Positions 22,506 through 33,844 of a DNA stretch of 64,000 nucleotides are shown one piece after another (the stretch's first letter is position 1; each line of letters starts with the position of its first letter). This stretch comes from Tillandsia leiboldiana (Eukaryota; Streptophyta; Magnoliopsida; Poales; Bromeliaceae), in NCBI GenBank assembly GCA_029204045.2, contig JAQNDB010000168.1, positions 57,337 to 121,336 of the forward strand. The letters are read 5' to 3'. The notes under the pieces were generated by a model, which was not told where the DNA came from, ran no database searches, and worked only from the letters and a program-made list of their open reading frames with translations. Position numbers and translations under genes: made by a program.

Positions 22506-23100
22506 GCACGCAAAACGGTGAACATCCCTCGAGTCCGCACGCAAAACGGTGCACGTCCACCATACCTGCACGCAAAACGGTGCACGTCATTACAAACCCA
22601 CACGTAAAATGGTGTGCGCCACTTCAGTCGGCACGCAAAACGATGCGTGACAACACGACCTGCACGCGAAACGGTGCAAGTACCTCAAATCTGCATGCAA
22701 AACGGTGCACGTCTGACTGTAGGGTTGCACGCAAAACGGTGCATATTTTTTTTTCTAGCCCTGCACGAAAAATGATGTAAATTATTAGAATCTACACGTA
22801 AAATGGTGCGCATTGGTCCAACCCGCACGCAAAACGGAGCACATACCCCGTATTGGCACGCAAAATGGTGCACACTCTACTGTAGGGTTGCACGCAAAAT
22901 GGTGCATATTTTTCCGGCCCTGCACGTAAAACGAGATGCATTATTAGAGTCTGCACGCAAAACGGTGCACGTTCCTTTTTCAACGTTGCATGCAAAACGA
23001 TGCACGTTTTCCGAGTTTGCATCCAAAACTGCGCACCTTTGCCGAATCCGCACGCAAAACGGTGCATACCTCCACGAGCTTGCACGCAAAACGAGGCGCG
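22506..23100. repeat. 19-copy GCACGCAAAACGGTGC array in LTR X
   Basis: A 16-nt motif recurs every 31-35 bp (first at 22506, last near 23082; mean spacing about 32 bp) with unrelated spacers of about 16 bp. Most copies read GCACGCAAAACGGTGC; others vary at one to four positions. The motif ends GCAC...GTGC, so each copy has inverted ends. No coding frame is credible. Confidence 0.9.
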
Positions 23101-23734
23101 TCCAAAACGCCCGCGAAACTCGCGCAGTAAAACGACACAGAAAGTTGGGTCCCTAACATGCACGTAGGCATGGGGTCAAATCCAAAATCCAAAAGGGAAC
23201 TTCAAAACTGTGCCAAAAATACCACAAAAATGACACACGGGGCCTACCTCGAACATGCCGTGACGTCCATCGCCTCCAATATTCTCTTTGGTACATCTTG
23301 CGCGCTCCACGGAGTCCACGGCGCGCTCGTGCGCCCTCGAAAACCCCAGGCGAAATCGCCCGGCTCCCCTCCTGGTACGCTCGGGTGAAGCCCAACAGGG
23401 AGAAAAGGAGAAAAATGGGGCGATTCGGGCCTAAATAGGCCGAACCCGAACTTTCGGGCGCACCCTTTCGGGCAACCGAAAGTTTTCGGGCGTCTACAGT
23501 AACCGCCCCAGCCGCGGTCCACGGTCCACGCCATGCCAGCTAGGCGCCACGTCAGCACCGCTCGACCAACCCGAGCGCGACACGTGTCCCTGGACCCGTG
23601 CACCGCGACCACGGAACTGCGGCGGCCAATCGAAGGCCGCCACGTGGACCGCACCCACGCCCGTGGTAGGTGCGTCTTGTCCCGTCAGCGCGTCACATCA
23701 CGCTGACCGTCCAATAGGAGGCCGACACATGGCC

Positions 23735-23739
23735 CTGCC
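23735..23739. other. Target-site duplication of solo LTR C, left (CTGCC)
   Basis: CTGCC directly before the LTR, repeated exactly at 27822-27826 directly after it. Confidence 0.9.
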
Positions 23740-26700
23740 TGTCACGCCCCGGGTGTAAACCAGAACCCGGGCCCGTCCACAGATCCGCCGTGCACACGGT
23801 ATTTCCCGTGTACACGAAGCGCCAGTAACCTGCTCAGATATAAGAGATATAATAAAAGAGCAATAAAAATAGAGCTGAACTAAAACTAATCCATCTCAGA
23901 CTGAAGCTGGAAATAAAATACAATACATCTGTATATAAATGATACAGCAGTCTCTCCCAGCTCACAAAATAGATACAACCTGCTGGCGAAAGCCAGCCCC
24001 AAAAGTAAAAGTACACCCGTCTGAGGAAACATGGGTACACCAAGAGTCCAGCTAACACGCTCATCCTGCCTCGAGATCTATCTACTCAGCCGTCCTCTCT
24101 CCTCGACCCGCCACTGTAAGCCCAGCAGCACCCGCAGAAGACACTGCAAAACAAGGGAGAAGAAAAAGAGGAAAGAAGAATGGGGGGTGAGAACTACTAG
24201 TAAACCAGTAGCCTCCCCAAGTGGGTAAAACCTCAACTCTGACACGCCCACTAGGTCTACCAGAGGCAAAAGAAATAAAGGTGGTATGCAATGAGTATGA
24301 CTACTGATGAAAAGCTACCACTAGTATGCCTCTAAATACTGAGCTAAAAGAATAGCTGAATGTATGCATCAGAATATAAATGCCTGCCTGAATAAACCCA
24401 ATCTGACCACCAGTAAACACTGGTACTGCCTGCTCTGCCTGCCGCGACGGGTATGCCAGCCTACGCATAACACCGAAGCAAAGGAGTCTCAAGGACTCAA
24501 AGTCTGTCTGCCGCGCACTCCGGAGTGGCACTCGAGGGGAGCGACCCACACGAGTAAAGTATCTCAGTATCCAGTAACATAAGTATCATAAATCAGCAGG
24601 ACTGGATCATGACTCTGATCAAAGTGGGAAAACCCATCCACTAAAGGGAGACCCGATCTCAACCTGATGCAAGATAACAAATAGTGGGAAACTCCATCCA
24701 CTAGAGACCTGATACCCAATCTGATGCATAAGCAACCTCCGGTCAACCGCCCAAGGTCCGCGGTTGCCGCAATACCCTGCCATCAAGCCTGCCTGTCCCA
24801 AAACCCAAGATCCTGACTACACTATCCCCAAACCCCCTGCTCGCGCACGAGCTACAAATACCCTGAGCCTCAAATGAAAGGAGAAAAGAATAATAAAAAG
24901 GTTTCTCCTATGTCAATTCCAGCATGATAGTGTAGCAGAAAAAGGTGGCCTATCTAGGTGACCATACAAGCATGCAAATGTCCCAAGATGATACAAAATA
25001 AAACAGATGTCGATAACCTTTATAATGTTAGAGCATGTAGAGAACAGTATGAGAAAAGTAAATATGAGATAGCCTGCGCCTGCCTATACCACATACCCAA
25101 AGCCCACAAATCATTAATTAGCCTTATCTTTTACCATGATGTTACTGCTCTACAATCATAATCCCCAATTAAGCAAGTTCTAACAATATCTGGTTTAATC
25201 TCAACCAAGCCTGCCATTGCCACACATAAAGTGCATTTAGCCTTTTAATCAAGGAAGCTACTCAAGTGCCTAGCTGGTAATCAAAAGCAAGGGGTTCACA
25301 ACAACACTCAAATAACAATCCTGACCAAGATCCGACATCCGGTCAACCGCCTACTATCCGCGGTAGCCACAATACCCCAAAAGCTAAAATCCAAGCCCCG
25401 GCTACACTATGCCGATCCCTGCTCAAACCCGAGCAACAAATAGCTGCCTGCCTAAGGAATAGGGGAAGAAGAGACAATAGGGTTCCTCCTAAGTCAGTCC
25501 CAACATATAGTGTAGCGATCAGAAATGGTCTAACTAGATATCCCTGAAATCAAGCCTATCTCCTCATGGAAGAAAGAAGGGGAGTGACAAATAGTGGTTC
25601 ACCATGTGTACCAAGTAATAACTCCACCTGGGTGTAATCATCATGCTAAATCATAATCCAACCACCCATGTCCATAACCTGCTAATCACCCTCACATGAA
25701 TCATCCACCTATGCCTGTCCAAAAATCCTCAAGTGGTACCCTCCCACAAGACGCCTCACAATATCACAATATGAAAGTACATCCCCCTCCCTCATGCAAG
25801 GTTAAATGCTAAAACGATGTCCATGAAGCATGTATAAGTTCCAACATGTCAAGTTTCCAATATAATGTTTTCCATATGATAGGCTCACAATTATCCAGTT
25901 AAGCATGCATGTCCATTAGGTGACCATTCAACATGTTCAATAAAGGGGATCACTCTAATATTCCTAGTGGGTACATCAGAAAAGAGGAGTAAAGCAACCA
26001 CCCACCTGGAATTACGCAACCCAAGGCTGTCCAATATCTCTTTTTCACGCCACAAGTCCAAACAGATAAGCCGCCGCGATCACTGTTCACAATTACCCCA
26101 AAACATGCAATTAAACATACAATTATCCTCAAAAAATGCTATTCCAGTAATCAGTCCAGAGTTGAGCCTTTTTCACCTGCGAGTTGTGCACAGAAAATTC
26201 CCAAAAATATACCGTCGCGATCCTCGCGACGAGCCGGTCGAAACGAGTACCTGCACGCTCAAATCCGAGTTTCCTACACTGAGATATAAATTCGGCAAGG
26301 GGACTATCCCAAAGAACTCTGTACTGTAAATTTCAGCACCAAATACTGAAAATAATGCCTTTTTCACCTTCGGGGAAAATCCAGAAAAATCCAGGAAAAT
26401 TTGAGGATGTTCCTTCCGATATGTAGATGCAAAATGCCTTTTGAATCACCTCAATCCGATGTCCGGTTGCGGAGATATCGCTGAAAGATCGAACCGCTGT
26501 CCAAAACTCCATCACAGCAAATGGTGTCACAGTAAACTCAGGAAAACTCCTCGAAAAACATGAAACGAGGGGAAATAGGAAGTACCAATATTAAAGCTCT
26601 GTCAGTCGCCGTTCCAATGGCGCAAGAATCGCCAGAAAATGTGATCGGGGTAGGCCGGGAGAGCTCTCGCATTGAAATGCGACGAAAGGGATACACCGAT

Positions 26701-27821
26701 GAAGGAACGTCTCGCCGTGCCGGAGAAATGGAAATCTCGTAATCCGTGCCGCCGAAAAATCTGAAACTCCACCATATGCTCCCTCTCATCAAGATTAAGA
26801 TTTCATCTTCTCACTCCTCGAGAAGATGAAGCCTCTAAGGTGGTGAAAAATGCCCTTGAATGAGCCTCGGATGGAGATAATAGGAAAAACAAGAAAAATC
26901 TTTTCCATTAATTCCCTCTGTGTCCCGCCGAACAGGAAACACCAAAACTGTCCACTAGAATGATGCCACGTGTCCACAGAACACAAAACACCAACTACAT
27001 CCAATCCAGCTACGACACGTGGCCCCCGACCGCGCCTGCCCGCGCGCCCAGACGCGCCTGCTGCCCCTTCTGCCCGCACAGTTGACCAACCAATAGGAGA
27101 ATGCCACGTGTCAATGCCACTGTCCGCTGCACCCGGTGCACGAGATCCTGTGCACCCAACCAATGATATACAGCCACGTGTCCACTTCCGGTGCACCATG
27201 AACCGTGAGCCAACCTCAATACTCCGTAGACCAACCGCCCTGAGCCGACCTATAGGATGATGCCACGTGTCCCCCGCCTCGGTGCATGCCGGCCGCGTGG
27301 ACCGCCCGCCTGCCCGCGCGCCCGCGCGCTGCCCGCGCCCTGCCCGCGCCGCGTGCCGCCGCCGTTCCGCCTGCCCGAGGCCGCGCCGCCGCCCGCCGAC
27401 ACTGCCCGCCGCCGCCGCCGGCCTCCGGCGATCGCCGGAATTACTGTTCCGGCAGTGAACAGTAAAATTACTGTAGCAACTCCGAAAAATAAGTGTAAAT
27501 AGCCCATTTTGACTGTTTTCGCGCGCTGATTCCAAATCCGGCGTCCATTTTGCCAAATTCCAATCCGATAAATTGCCGGAGGCTCCCGGAAAGGCGTTTT
27601 CAATCCGAATTTCGCGCCGAGTCCAAATTTGATATCCGATTTGCGCGAAAACACCTCTAAACATCCAACGGGGTCCCCCTGATCACCCACGTGATCCATT
27701 TTAAGCCCGAAGCTCATCACTTGAGTCCAAATTGGCGCACGAACACCGCCGACATGCCCCGTAGGCCTCCAGAAGCTGCCGATCACACTGTAACAGCCCT
27801 GTAGAATTCTGGATCATCACA
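23740..27821 (-). mobile_element. Solo LTR C (4082 bp), family related to B and H
   Basis: It runs from TGTCACGCCCCGGGTG to GGATCATCACA, with TG...CA ends, perfect 5-bp duplications (CTGCC) on both sides and no internal region, so it is a solo LTR left by recombination between two LTRs. The left end is homologous to LTR H (51342) and, in inverse orientation, 51015-51341. 24413-24580 is the block shared with B. 27250-27440 is a GC-rich, CGCC-rich block. Flanking sequence on both sides is LTR X. Confidence 0.92.
27250..27445. repeat. GC-rich block in solo LTR C
   Basis: CpG-dense low-complexity stretch of CGCGCCCGCGCGCTGCCCGC-like pieces. It occupies a position comparable to the GC blocks of the other LTRs. 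Non-coding. Confidence 0.65.
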
Positions 27822-27826
27822 CTGCC
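27822..27826. other. Target-site duplication of solo LTR C, right (CTGCC)
   Basis: An exact copy of 23735-23739. Confidence 0.9.
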
Positions 27827-28698
27827 CGCTGACACCGCGCCAGGCCCGCCGCGCCTTCCCCGCGCACGCCCCGCTCCCTCGGTCAGAGCGACCAATGAGG
27901 AAGCGCCATGTGGCGCTCCCCTACCTACCACGCGCGCCTCGGGCCGCGCGCCACTGCGTGCCGCGCACGCAGCCATGCCTCGAGATTCGCGCCCGTGCCT
28001 CGGGATTCGCGCCTGCCACCTCGGGATCCATGCCAACTACCTCGGGATCCGTGCCAACTGCCTCAGGATCCGTGCCACTGCCTCGGGATCCGTGCCAACA
28101 GTAACTTTCGGGCGCGCTATAGTAACTTTCGGGCACATCGAAGTCCAGACCGGGCTGCTACAGTAACCGGTTCGCTATAGTGCAAAAAACCCGATTTGCT
28201 ACAGTATTTTCCGGGCGCCCGAACTCATTTTCGGGCGCCCGAAACTTGGGACCAAGCCCAGTTTCGCCCGTTTTCGTCCGTTCTTGCCCGTTTTCGCTCA
28301 AATTTTACGGGCAGCCACAGATTAACTTAATTTACCTCCTGGTACTTAAACTTTTCAGTTTGTACCCTCTTTGGGTTACCAAAAGTCCCACTATATTTGA
28401 ATTCGCTGGCGGAGCCCGTTCTCTCTATCCGGGTGTCCGATCAACGCGAAACTTTTACTGTGGCCTTAAAACACATTTACGGAGCTCCCGTAATTTTCTC
28501 GGAATTTTTCGAAACTGTGAATTTTCCACTTATAATCTGGGCCCACTTTCTCATATAAGATTCAAGATCTCACATTCCAATCCCGATTTGGGCCCAATTC
28601 GTTTCCAGGTCATCCTTTACTTCTATAAATTCAATAAAATAGCATTTCATACTATTTTATTTACATTTATTTATATACCAAAATTCCGGTTCACTACA
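27827..28698 (-). repeat. LTR X, right part
   Basis: Continuation of LTR X after the C insertion. It includes repeated CCTCGGGATCCGTGCCA-type units (27980-28100) and ends GGTTCACTACA, a typical gypsy LTR boundary in this region (compare GGATCACTACA of A1). It is followed without a gap by LTR D sequence that starts mid-LTR, so X is inserted in, or joined to, LTR D. Confidence 0.65.
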
Positions 28699-29570
28699 AC
28701 CTCCGTGGAGTGCGGCAGAGGGAGTGGAGTTGTTGGAGCTGACGGCTGCTGGTCTCAGGGCTGCGGGGTTAAGGGTTTAAGAAACCCTAACCCGAGTAGT
28801 CTTAAATAGTGTATTAGGCACAATTGCACTTTAGTCCCTCAAACCCCACTATTTTAAGCCCAGTCCTTCACAGCACACTTGTTTCGCAATCTAGTCCCTC
28901 TCCATAGACCAGCACGCAAAACAGAGCATAAAATATAGGGTATATTATGCAAAACGTCGCATTTTCCACTGTATTTCATGCTTTTCGAGACATTTTAGTC
29001 GTCGAATCGAAAAATGGACTTTGCCACGACGTCCGGCTCGACGAAACCTATCAGGTAGCGAATTTTATTTTTCGAGAAAATGCCCGGATAAATTCTCGGT
29101 CCATAAATACTGTATCAAAATACAGTTTATCGCGCTTTTTGAGACTCTAGGGTCGTCAAACGGAAATTCCGTCAGCGCCATTGTGTTCAGAACGACGAAA
29201 CCGATCAAATCGACTACCTGGATTGCTGTGATCCGAGTCCAGACAGCGAATTAACTAACGTTGGCCAACGCGGGAGACCAAAACAAGGTGTTACTATTCA
29301 AAACACTATTCACTTAACTTGCGGCCCCACTAGTTTTCTTGCTGATTTTCGGACGATCCGACCGTCGGATCAGCAAACGGTCTATATCATTTCCACTCGA
29401 TTCGATGAGACGGTGGCACTGGCGACCTCAGATTTCGGAGATCAGATTCGGATCGGAAAGGCAGAATTTGTGCATCGAAAACTGTGCAATTCGCGCACCG
29501 GTATGCAAATCACTGAGGTTTAGATCTGCTTCCTCGCCCGCAAACACACTTGAATTTCTCGAGTGCTACA
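28699..29570 (-). repeat. Element D 3' LTR, truncated (872 bp)
   Basis: Colinear with 50143-51014, the 5' end (in sense) of the complete D LTR, with a few percent substitutions. It ends CGAGTGCTACA at 29570. The other 3.1 kb of this LTR is missing at the junction with X. Confidence 0.88.
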
Positions 29571-30958
29571 TCACTCACACCTTAAAAGAAGTTTCGTCCC
29601 CAAAACTTAAATACACCAGGAATCCCATAAATGGGGAAAGTGCCCAAACATGTCCGACTTGCGCTCCCAAATGGCTTCGCGCCCCTCATGATCCGCTCGT
29701 TTCTCTCTGGCACTAGGAGAGATTGCAGTTTCCCCGTCGGGCGCTGACGTTCGGCCTTTATTCGATGACCGACCCAGTAGCGAGCCACGCGTTATGCTAC
29801 ATCCCTTGTCAATTTAAGCCACCAACCGTCTGCTGTTGATCCGTCCGGCTACGTAATCACGGTTACCGATATGTCTCCCGTCTGACTCTTACTGCTCTAG
29901 GCATTGACTGTTCCACTCACCTTTCCGGGGTGATCTTGATTGGACGAATCGTCTCCTTGAGTTGCTTGGTCATATAGGCCTTAACTCTCCTGACATCTAG
30001 CCGTCCCAAAAAACCTACCTCGCGAGGCCCAAACTCACACCTTAGGAGTTTGGCCTACACTCTCTGGTCCCTGAGAGTCTGCAAGGTCACTCGTAAACGC
30101 TCCTCATCTATACGCGAGTTGATCCAAGAAGGGTCTGAAAATTCTGTTCATCAAACCCATGGACGCCGCTGGGGCGTTCAAATACCCACCCCCCGAGGCA
30201 AAGACACGCGAAACGCCCTAAAACTGTTGGCGAAGCTCAGTGGTAACCCTGAATGGAAAACTACCGGACTGAACCGGCCTAAGATTTCGGACAAACGACG
30301 GCTCGACCCGCCTGGCAACCCTACCATCCCGTCTCTCTTGATCGAAACTTACCTGAGTAAGCCTGCTCCTCGACTTGGAGTTCCCTGTTATGACGCCACC
30401 GGTTCGCAGACCACCTCTGACGGTGCTCAGCAGTCAGCAACCAAAATCTCGCGATGCGTCGAGGTACCCCAGTCCTACCACCAAACCCGGATTGACGGCT
30501 CTTAATTGTTCAAAATAACCCGACAACAAAGGGGGGAGCCACACTAGTCCCCTCACAAAACTCCAGGATGTGCCAATCCAACTAGCCGGGTCACCGCTTA
30601 CAAGTAATCCTCAGCTGAAAATGATGAACCCACCCGTCACCAACACGGACTACTTCCACCCGTCACCAACACGGGCCACTAGCTCGGAGCATAGCCACCA
30701 TCCCGGATTGTCCGCTCCGACTGTCCGTTCTACCGAGGCGACGGTCAAAACTAAAGCTAGGTTTCAGCTCTCATACCTACTACAAGGTCTACCCCCATAG
30801 AAAAAGCTGAAAGCAGGGCATCCTAGCTGAAAGCAACCAATGCCAGAGCGCCATGTAGTCAACAATCCCCGCTGACCTACACTGCTTCGCAATCCATAGT
30901 CTCGTAACCCAAAACCTTCCCGATTATGCCTTGGTCATGGAAAGCTGGCGACAAAAAC
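29571..30958 (-). pseudogene. pol: Element D pol remnants
   Basis: It starts with the gypsy 3' signature (AAGTTTCGTCCCCAAAACTT). Minus-strand scraps follow: integrase zinc-region sequence (KAERQRPTGKLQSLLVPE) near 29700-29775, then, after deletions, the RT-RNase H connection and RT sequence around 29940-30200 (complement of the palm region near FMDMMNRVF). Order is right for minus-strand pol, but most of integrase, RNase H and the catalytic blocks are gone and no frame is open. From about 30250 to 30958 I can see only weakly gypsy-like sequence. Interrupted at 30958 by E. Confidence 0.72.
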
Positions 30959-31219
30959 TGTAAGACCCGGCCTTTCCTTAACCCTTCTGGTCACCCTCTT
31001 CTTGTAATGCCCGACCGAGGGCCTCATTTTTGGTGTTTTTCCGGACAGACCGTCGGGGCCCGCAGATAATTTTAGGCGGTAGAGCTCGCGGAGCGGAGCG
31101 CGCGGGCGCGATCGGTTTCTTTTTCCGACTTCCGGTCTGACCAGAATTAATTCTCGAAGTTGGGGTCCCCCTTAGGCATCTCGGGATCCGTGTTGGCAAC
31201 CCGCACACCTTTTAAGGTA

Positions 31220-31273
31220 AACCCTAATCCTTTTTAGTATTTATATGGCCGTGTGGGAAAGAGGATTAGGGTT
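31220..31273 (+). promoter_or_regulatory. Putative E LTR core promoter: TATA box flanked by an 11-bp telobox inverted repeat
   Basis: AACCCTAATCC at 31220-31230 and its exact reverse complement GGATTAGGGTT at 31263-31273 flank TATTTATATGG (31238-31248). AAACCCTAA is the plant telobox. The same arrangement is intact in the 3' LTR. Promoter function is inferred. Confidence 0.65.
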
Positions 31274-31546
31274 CCTCTTATTTTCTTTTGGCGGCCGCCT
31301 CTTTTCTTTTTCTTCCTCCCTCGTAGCCGCCGGCAAAGAGTAACCAAGCACACCGCAAGGGTGGACCGGTGGAGGCAAGCGGACGATCCCTCTCTTTCCT
31401 CCTCTTTCGCACATCGAGGTGAGTCGGATGCATTTCGTTCGGGGGAATCTCCCCCTTTTTCTTTTGTTGGTCACGAGGAGGGAGAAGGGGCGGCGCCGTC
31501 GCGCACCGCTGCGCGCGGGGCCGGCCGCGGGTGGGGCGCCGTGTGG

Positions 31547-32230
31547 GCAGGTGCCGCGCGGGGTCGCCCCACACCGCTGGCAGCGCGCCCGCGCGACACT
31601 CGGTCGCGCGAGGCCGCCCACAAGAGGGGGCGCCCGCGCGGGCTGGTGCCGCGCGGAGCCGCCCCGCACCGCGGGCAGCGCGCCCGCGCGGCGCTCGGCC
31701 GCGCTAGGCCGCCCGCAGGAGGGGCGCCCGCGCGGGCTGGTGCCGCGCGGGGTCGCCCCGCACCGCGGGCAGCGCGCCCGCGCTGCGCTCGGCCGCGCGG
31801 GGCCGCCCGCAGGAGGGGCGCCGCGCGGGCTGGTGCCGCGCAGGGTCGCCCCGCACCGCGGGCAGCGCGCCCGCGCGGCGCTCGGCCGCGCGGGGCCGCC
31901 CGCAGGAGGGGCGCCGCGCGGGCTGGTGCCGTGCGGGGTCGCCCCGCACCGCGGGCAGCGCGCCCGCGCGGCGCTCGGCCGCGCGGGGCCGCCCGCAGGA
32001 GGGGCGCCCGCGCGGGCTGGTGCCGCGCGGGGTCGCCCGCACCGCGGGCAGCGCGCCCGCGCGGCGCTCGGCCGCGCGGGGCCGCCCGCAGGAGGGGCGC
32101 CCGCGCGGGCTGGTGCCGCGCGGGGTCGCCCCGCACCGCGGGCAGCGCGCCCGCGCGGCGCTCGGCCGCGCGGGGCCGCCCGCAGGAGGGGCGCCCGCGC
32201 GGGCTGGTGCCGCGCGGGGCTGCGCCCAGG
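31547..32230. repeat. 93/94-bp GC-rich minisatellite in E 5' LTR
   Basis: Units begin GCTGGTGCCGCGCGG at 31642, 31736, 31829, 31922, 32016, 32109 and 32203, preceded by a variant unit at about 31547. Nearly pure G+C, open on both strands, with Arg/Ala/Gly/Pro translations that are not genes. It lies 0.3-1 kb downstream of the TATA box. Confidence 0.92.
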
Positions 32231-33423
32231 CAGAGTGTTCGTCGCACGGGCCGGTGCCGTGCGAAGAACTCCGCCGCACGCTGTTGGGAGTCGTTGTAAG
32301 TTTCGGACTTCTAAGTCTCGACTTGCCCATGTTCCTTCAGGAGTGCGGGACGCTGTTGGCGACTGGAGCACAGACGCGGACTGGACGAACGCAGGACGAC
32401 GCACACAAGGTGGGTACGTTCCCGGGGATTGCGGGAATAGGGATTAACTGTTAGAAATAGCATGTTGGGGCAAGGTGGAATTGTTAGTCTCCTTCTGTTT
32501 ATGCACTAACCCTGTTATGTTATGATACTTAATGTCAATCTGAGGCTCAAGTTTTGCTACACGCACACCCGCGGTTTGGCCACCGCAAGGGTGTGCTTTT
32601 CCGGAAAAGTGGTACGTTGACCCGTGTACCCCACGCGGCGGTGGCGTTAGGAATGGGGGCCCCATTGGGTGGGGGGTGTGAGCGGTGATGTCGAGGCAGG
32701 TGCTCGGCGGCCGAGGCAGGTGCTCGGCGGTGGGCATCGGGGAAGGTGCCCGATGTTGTTTGATACAGGGTGTGGTTATGGTGGATGATGCATGGGAGGG
32801 ATGGTTGCTCCGGTGTTTGTGGTTTGCCTTATCATTGTTTTTCTACGCTTATCATGCTATTTCTAGTCACTGACTTCCCACACCGTGACAGGTTCGTCCA
32901 GGGGCGAGTGCTAGGGCGCCGGTGAGGACGCGAGAGTGCTGATCTGATTTTTGGGTGACTTCAGATACAGTGACTCTTCTTTCCCTTTTCTTTTATTATT
33001 CATGTTAGCTAACTGTGGATTGCGACACCCCCGTGGGGTCGAAGTGGATGTTGCCCTTCTTCCTTTTAGAATAATTGAATGAATACTACGTTCTCTCTTA
33101 CTTGGCCGTTTTGAACGATGAAAAGCAAAGAAAACCGTATGCGAAAACTACTTTTAAAACGTGGGTGTCGTGTGGGCACCGAGCTTTACAAACCTTGTGG
33201 GATTTATGTGTTTGCGAACTCTTTTCACAAACGATGGCATCGTGTGGATGCCGCTTTCAAAACCTTGTGATTATTTATCCTTTCAAAACACTGGCCTCTA
33301 TGCTCTAAGTGAATGCTAGAATATCATGTGAATTGTTTGGTTGTATGTGTACGAGACCCCAACTGATGTGGTTAGAGATTGTATGTGCTACGCCTTGTGA
33401 GACACTTTGTAGTTGAGACGCCG

Positions 33424-33443
33424 TGCATATACAAAGGAGACTC
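33424..33443 (+). other. Conserved LTR 3'-end module (E 5' LTR)
   Basis: TGCATATACAAAGGAGACTC in sense orientation. It is identical in A1 (minus strand, 734-753 and 8441-8460) and A2 (54916-54935), and has one mismatch in LTR D/G (47186-47205). Confidence 0.8.
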
Positions 33444-33596
33444 TGCCCGTTTGCAGAGTGAATTTGTGTATGCGGCGGGTCTGGACACGCGCCGGGGAGT
33501 ATTGTTTTACAAAAAAAAAATATATATGGCTGAATCAGGGGCATCGGTGGCTCCTCTTCCGCGTGATTCGAACCCCCGGGGCGTGACAGATTAAGA

Positions 33597-33608
33597 TGGT
33601 ATCAGAGC
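33597..33608 (+). other. E primer-binding site (tRNA-iMet type)
   Basis: TGGTATCAGAGC, 8 bp after the LTR end at 33588, complementary to initiator tRNA-Met. Confidence 0.9.
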
Positions 33609-33721
33609 GGTAAACTTTAACCACAACAGTCGGGGCCTAACATCCACGGGCGCAATACTCTGGCTACTGAGTAATAAAGTGAACACGGGATAAATAAAAC
33701 GCGAGTGCTCGTTGAGAGAAA

Positions 33722-33744
33722 GGGGGGGGGGGGGGGGGGGGGGG
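33722..33744 (+). repeat. Poly-G tract (23 G) in E leader
   Basis: Uninterrupted G run between primer site and gag. The second leader has 20 G at 41483-41502, so the tract slips in length. Confidence 0.9.
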
Positions 33745-33844
33745 AAATTAGTGTTCTTTTTCTTTTTCTCCCTTTAGGGCCAGCACTAGCGGCGTTCCGT
33801 TTTGTTTAAACTAGGAGTAACTGGTTCGCGCAAATGTTCAGATC

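Larger units (their letters stand above)
21707..23739 (-). repeat. LTR X, left part (fragment)
   Basis: Non-coding sequence that continues at 27827 after the solo LTR C insertion. It holds three copies of a 76-bp repeat and a 19-copy motif array. Its left end abuts B' without a recognisable LTR start, so it is truncated. Minus sense is inferred from the TGTAGTGAACC start when 28698 is read backwards. Confidence 0.6.
30959..33588 (+). repeat. E 5' LTR (2630 bp)
   Basis: Begins TGTAAGACCCGG and ends CCCCCGGGGCGTGACA. In order it has a putative promoter (31220-31273), a 93/94-bp GC-rich array (31547-32230), GTGCTCGGCGG direct repeats near 32700, and the terminal module shared with A and D LTRs (33424-33443). 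Confidence 0.95.

Noticed and set aside
22506..23100. CRISPR-like repeat/spacer array
   Set aside because: Short degenerate repeats with regular spacing look superficially similar, but the context is a plant LTR, the repeats are only 16 bp and imperfect, and there are no cas genes.
26970..27260. Frames in LTR C near GCCACGTGTC motifs
   Set aside because: No domain; the repeated CCACGTG motifs are noted as possible G-boxes only, common in GC-rich plant LTRs.
28780..28795. Interstitial telomere repeat
   Set aside because: Only one to two telomere-like units (AAACCCTAACCC) within an LTR promoter; treated as a telobox, not telomeric DNA.
31253..32447. Long open frames (up to 348-400 aa) on both strands over the GC array of LTR E, and the same at 39013-40215
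   Set aside because: Arg/Ala/Gly/Pro-only translations open in several frames at once; a product of stop-free GC-rich repeats.
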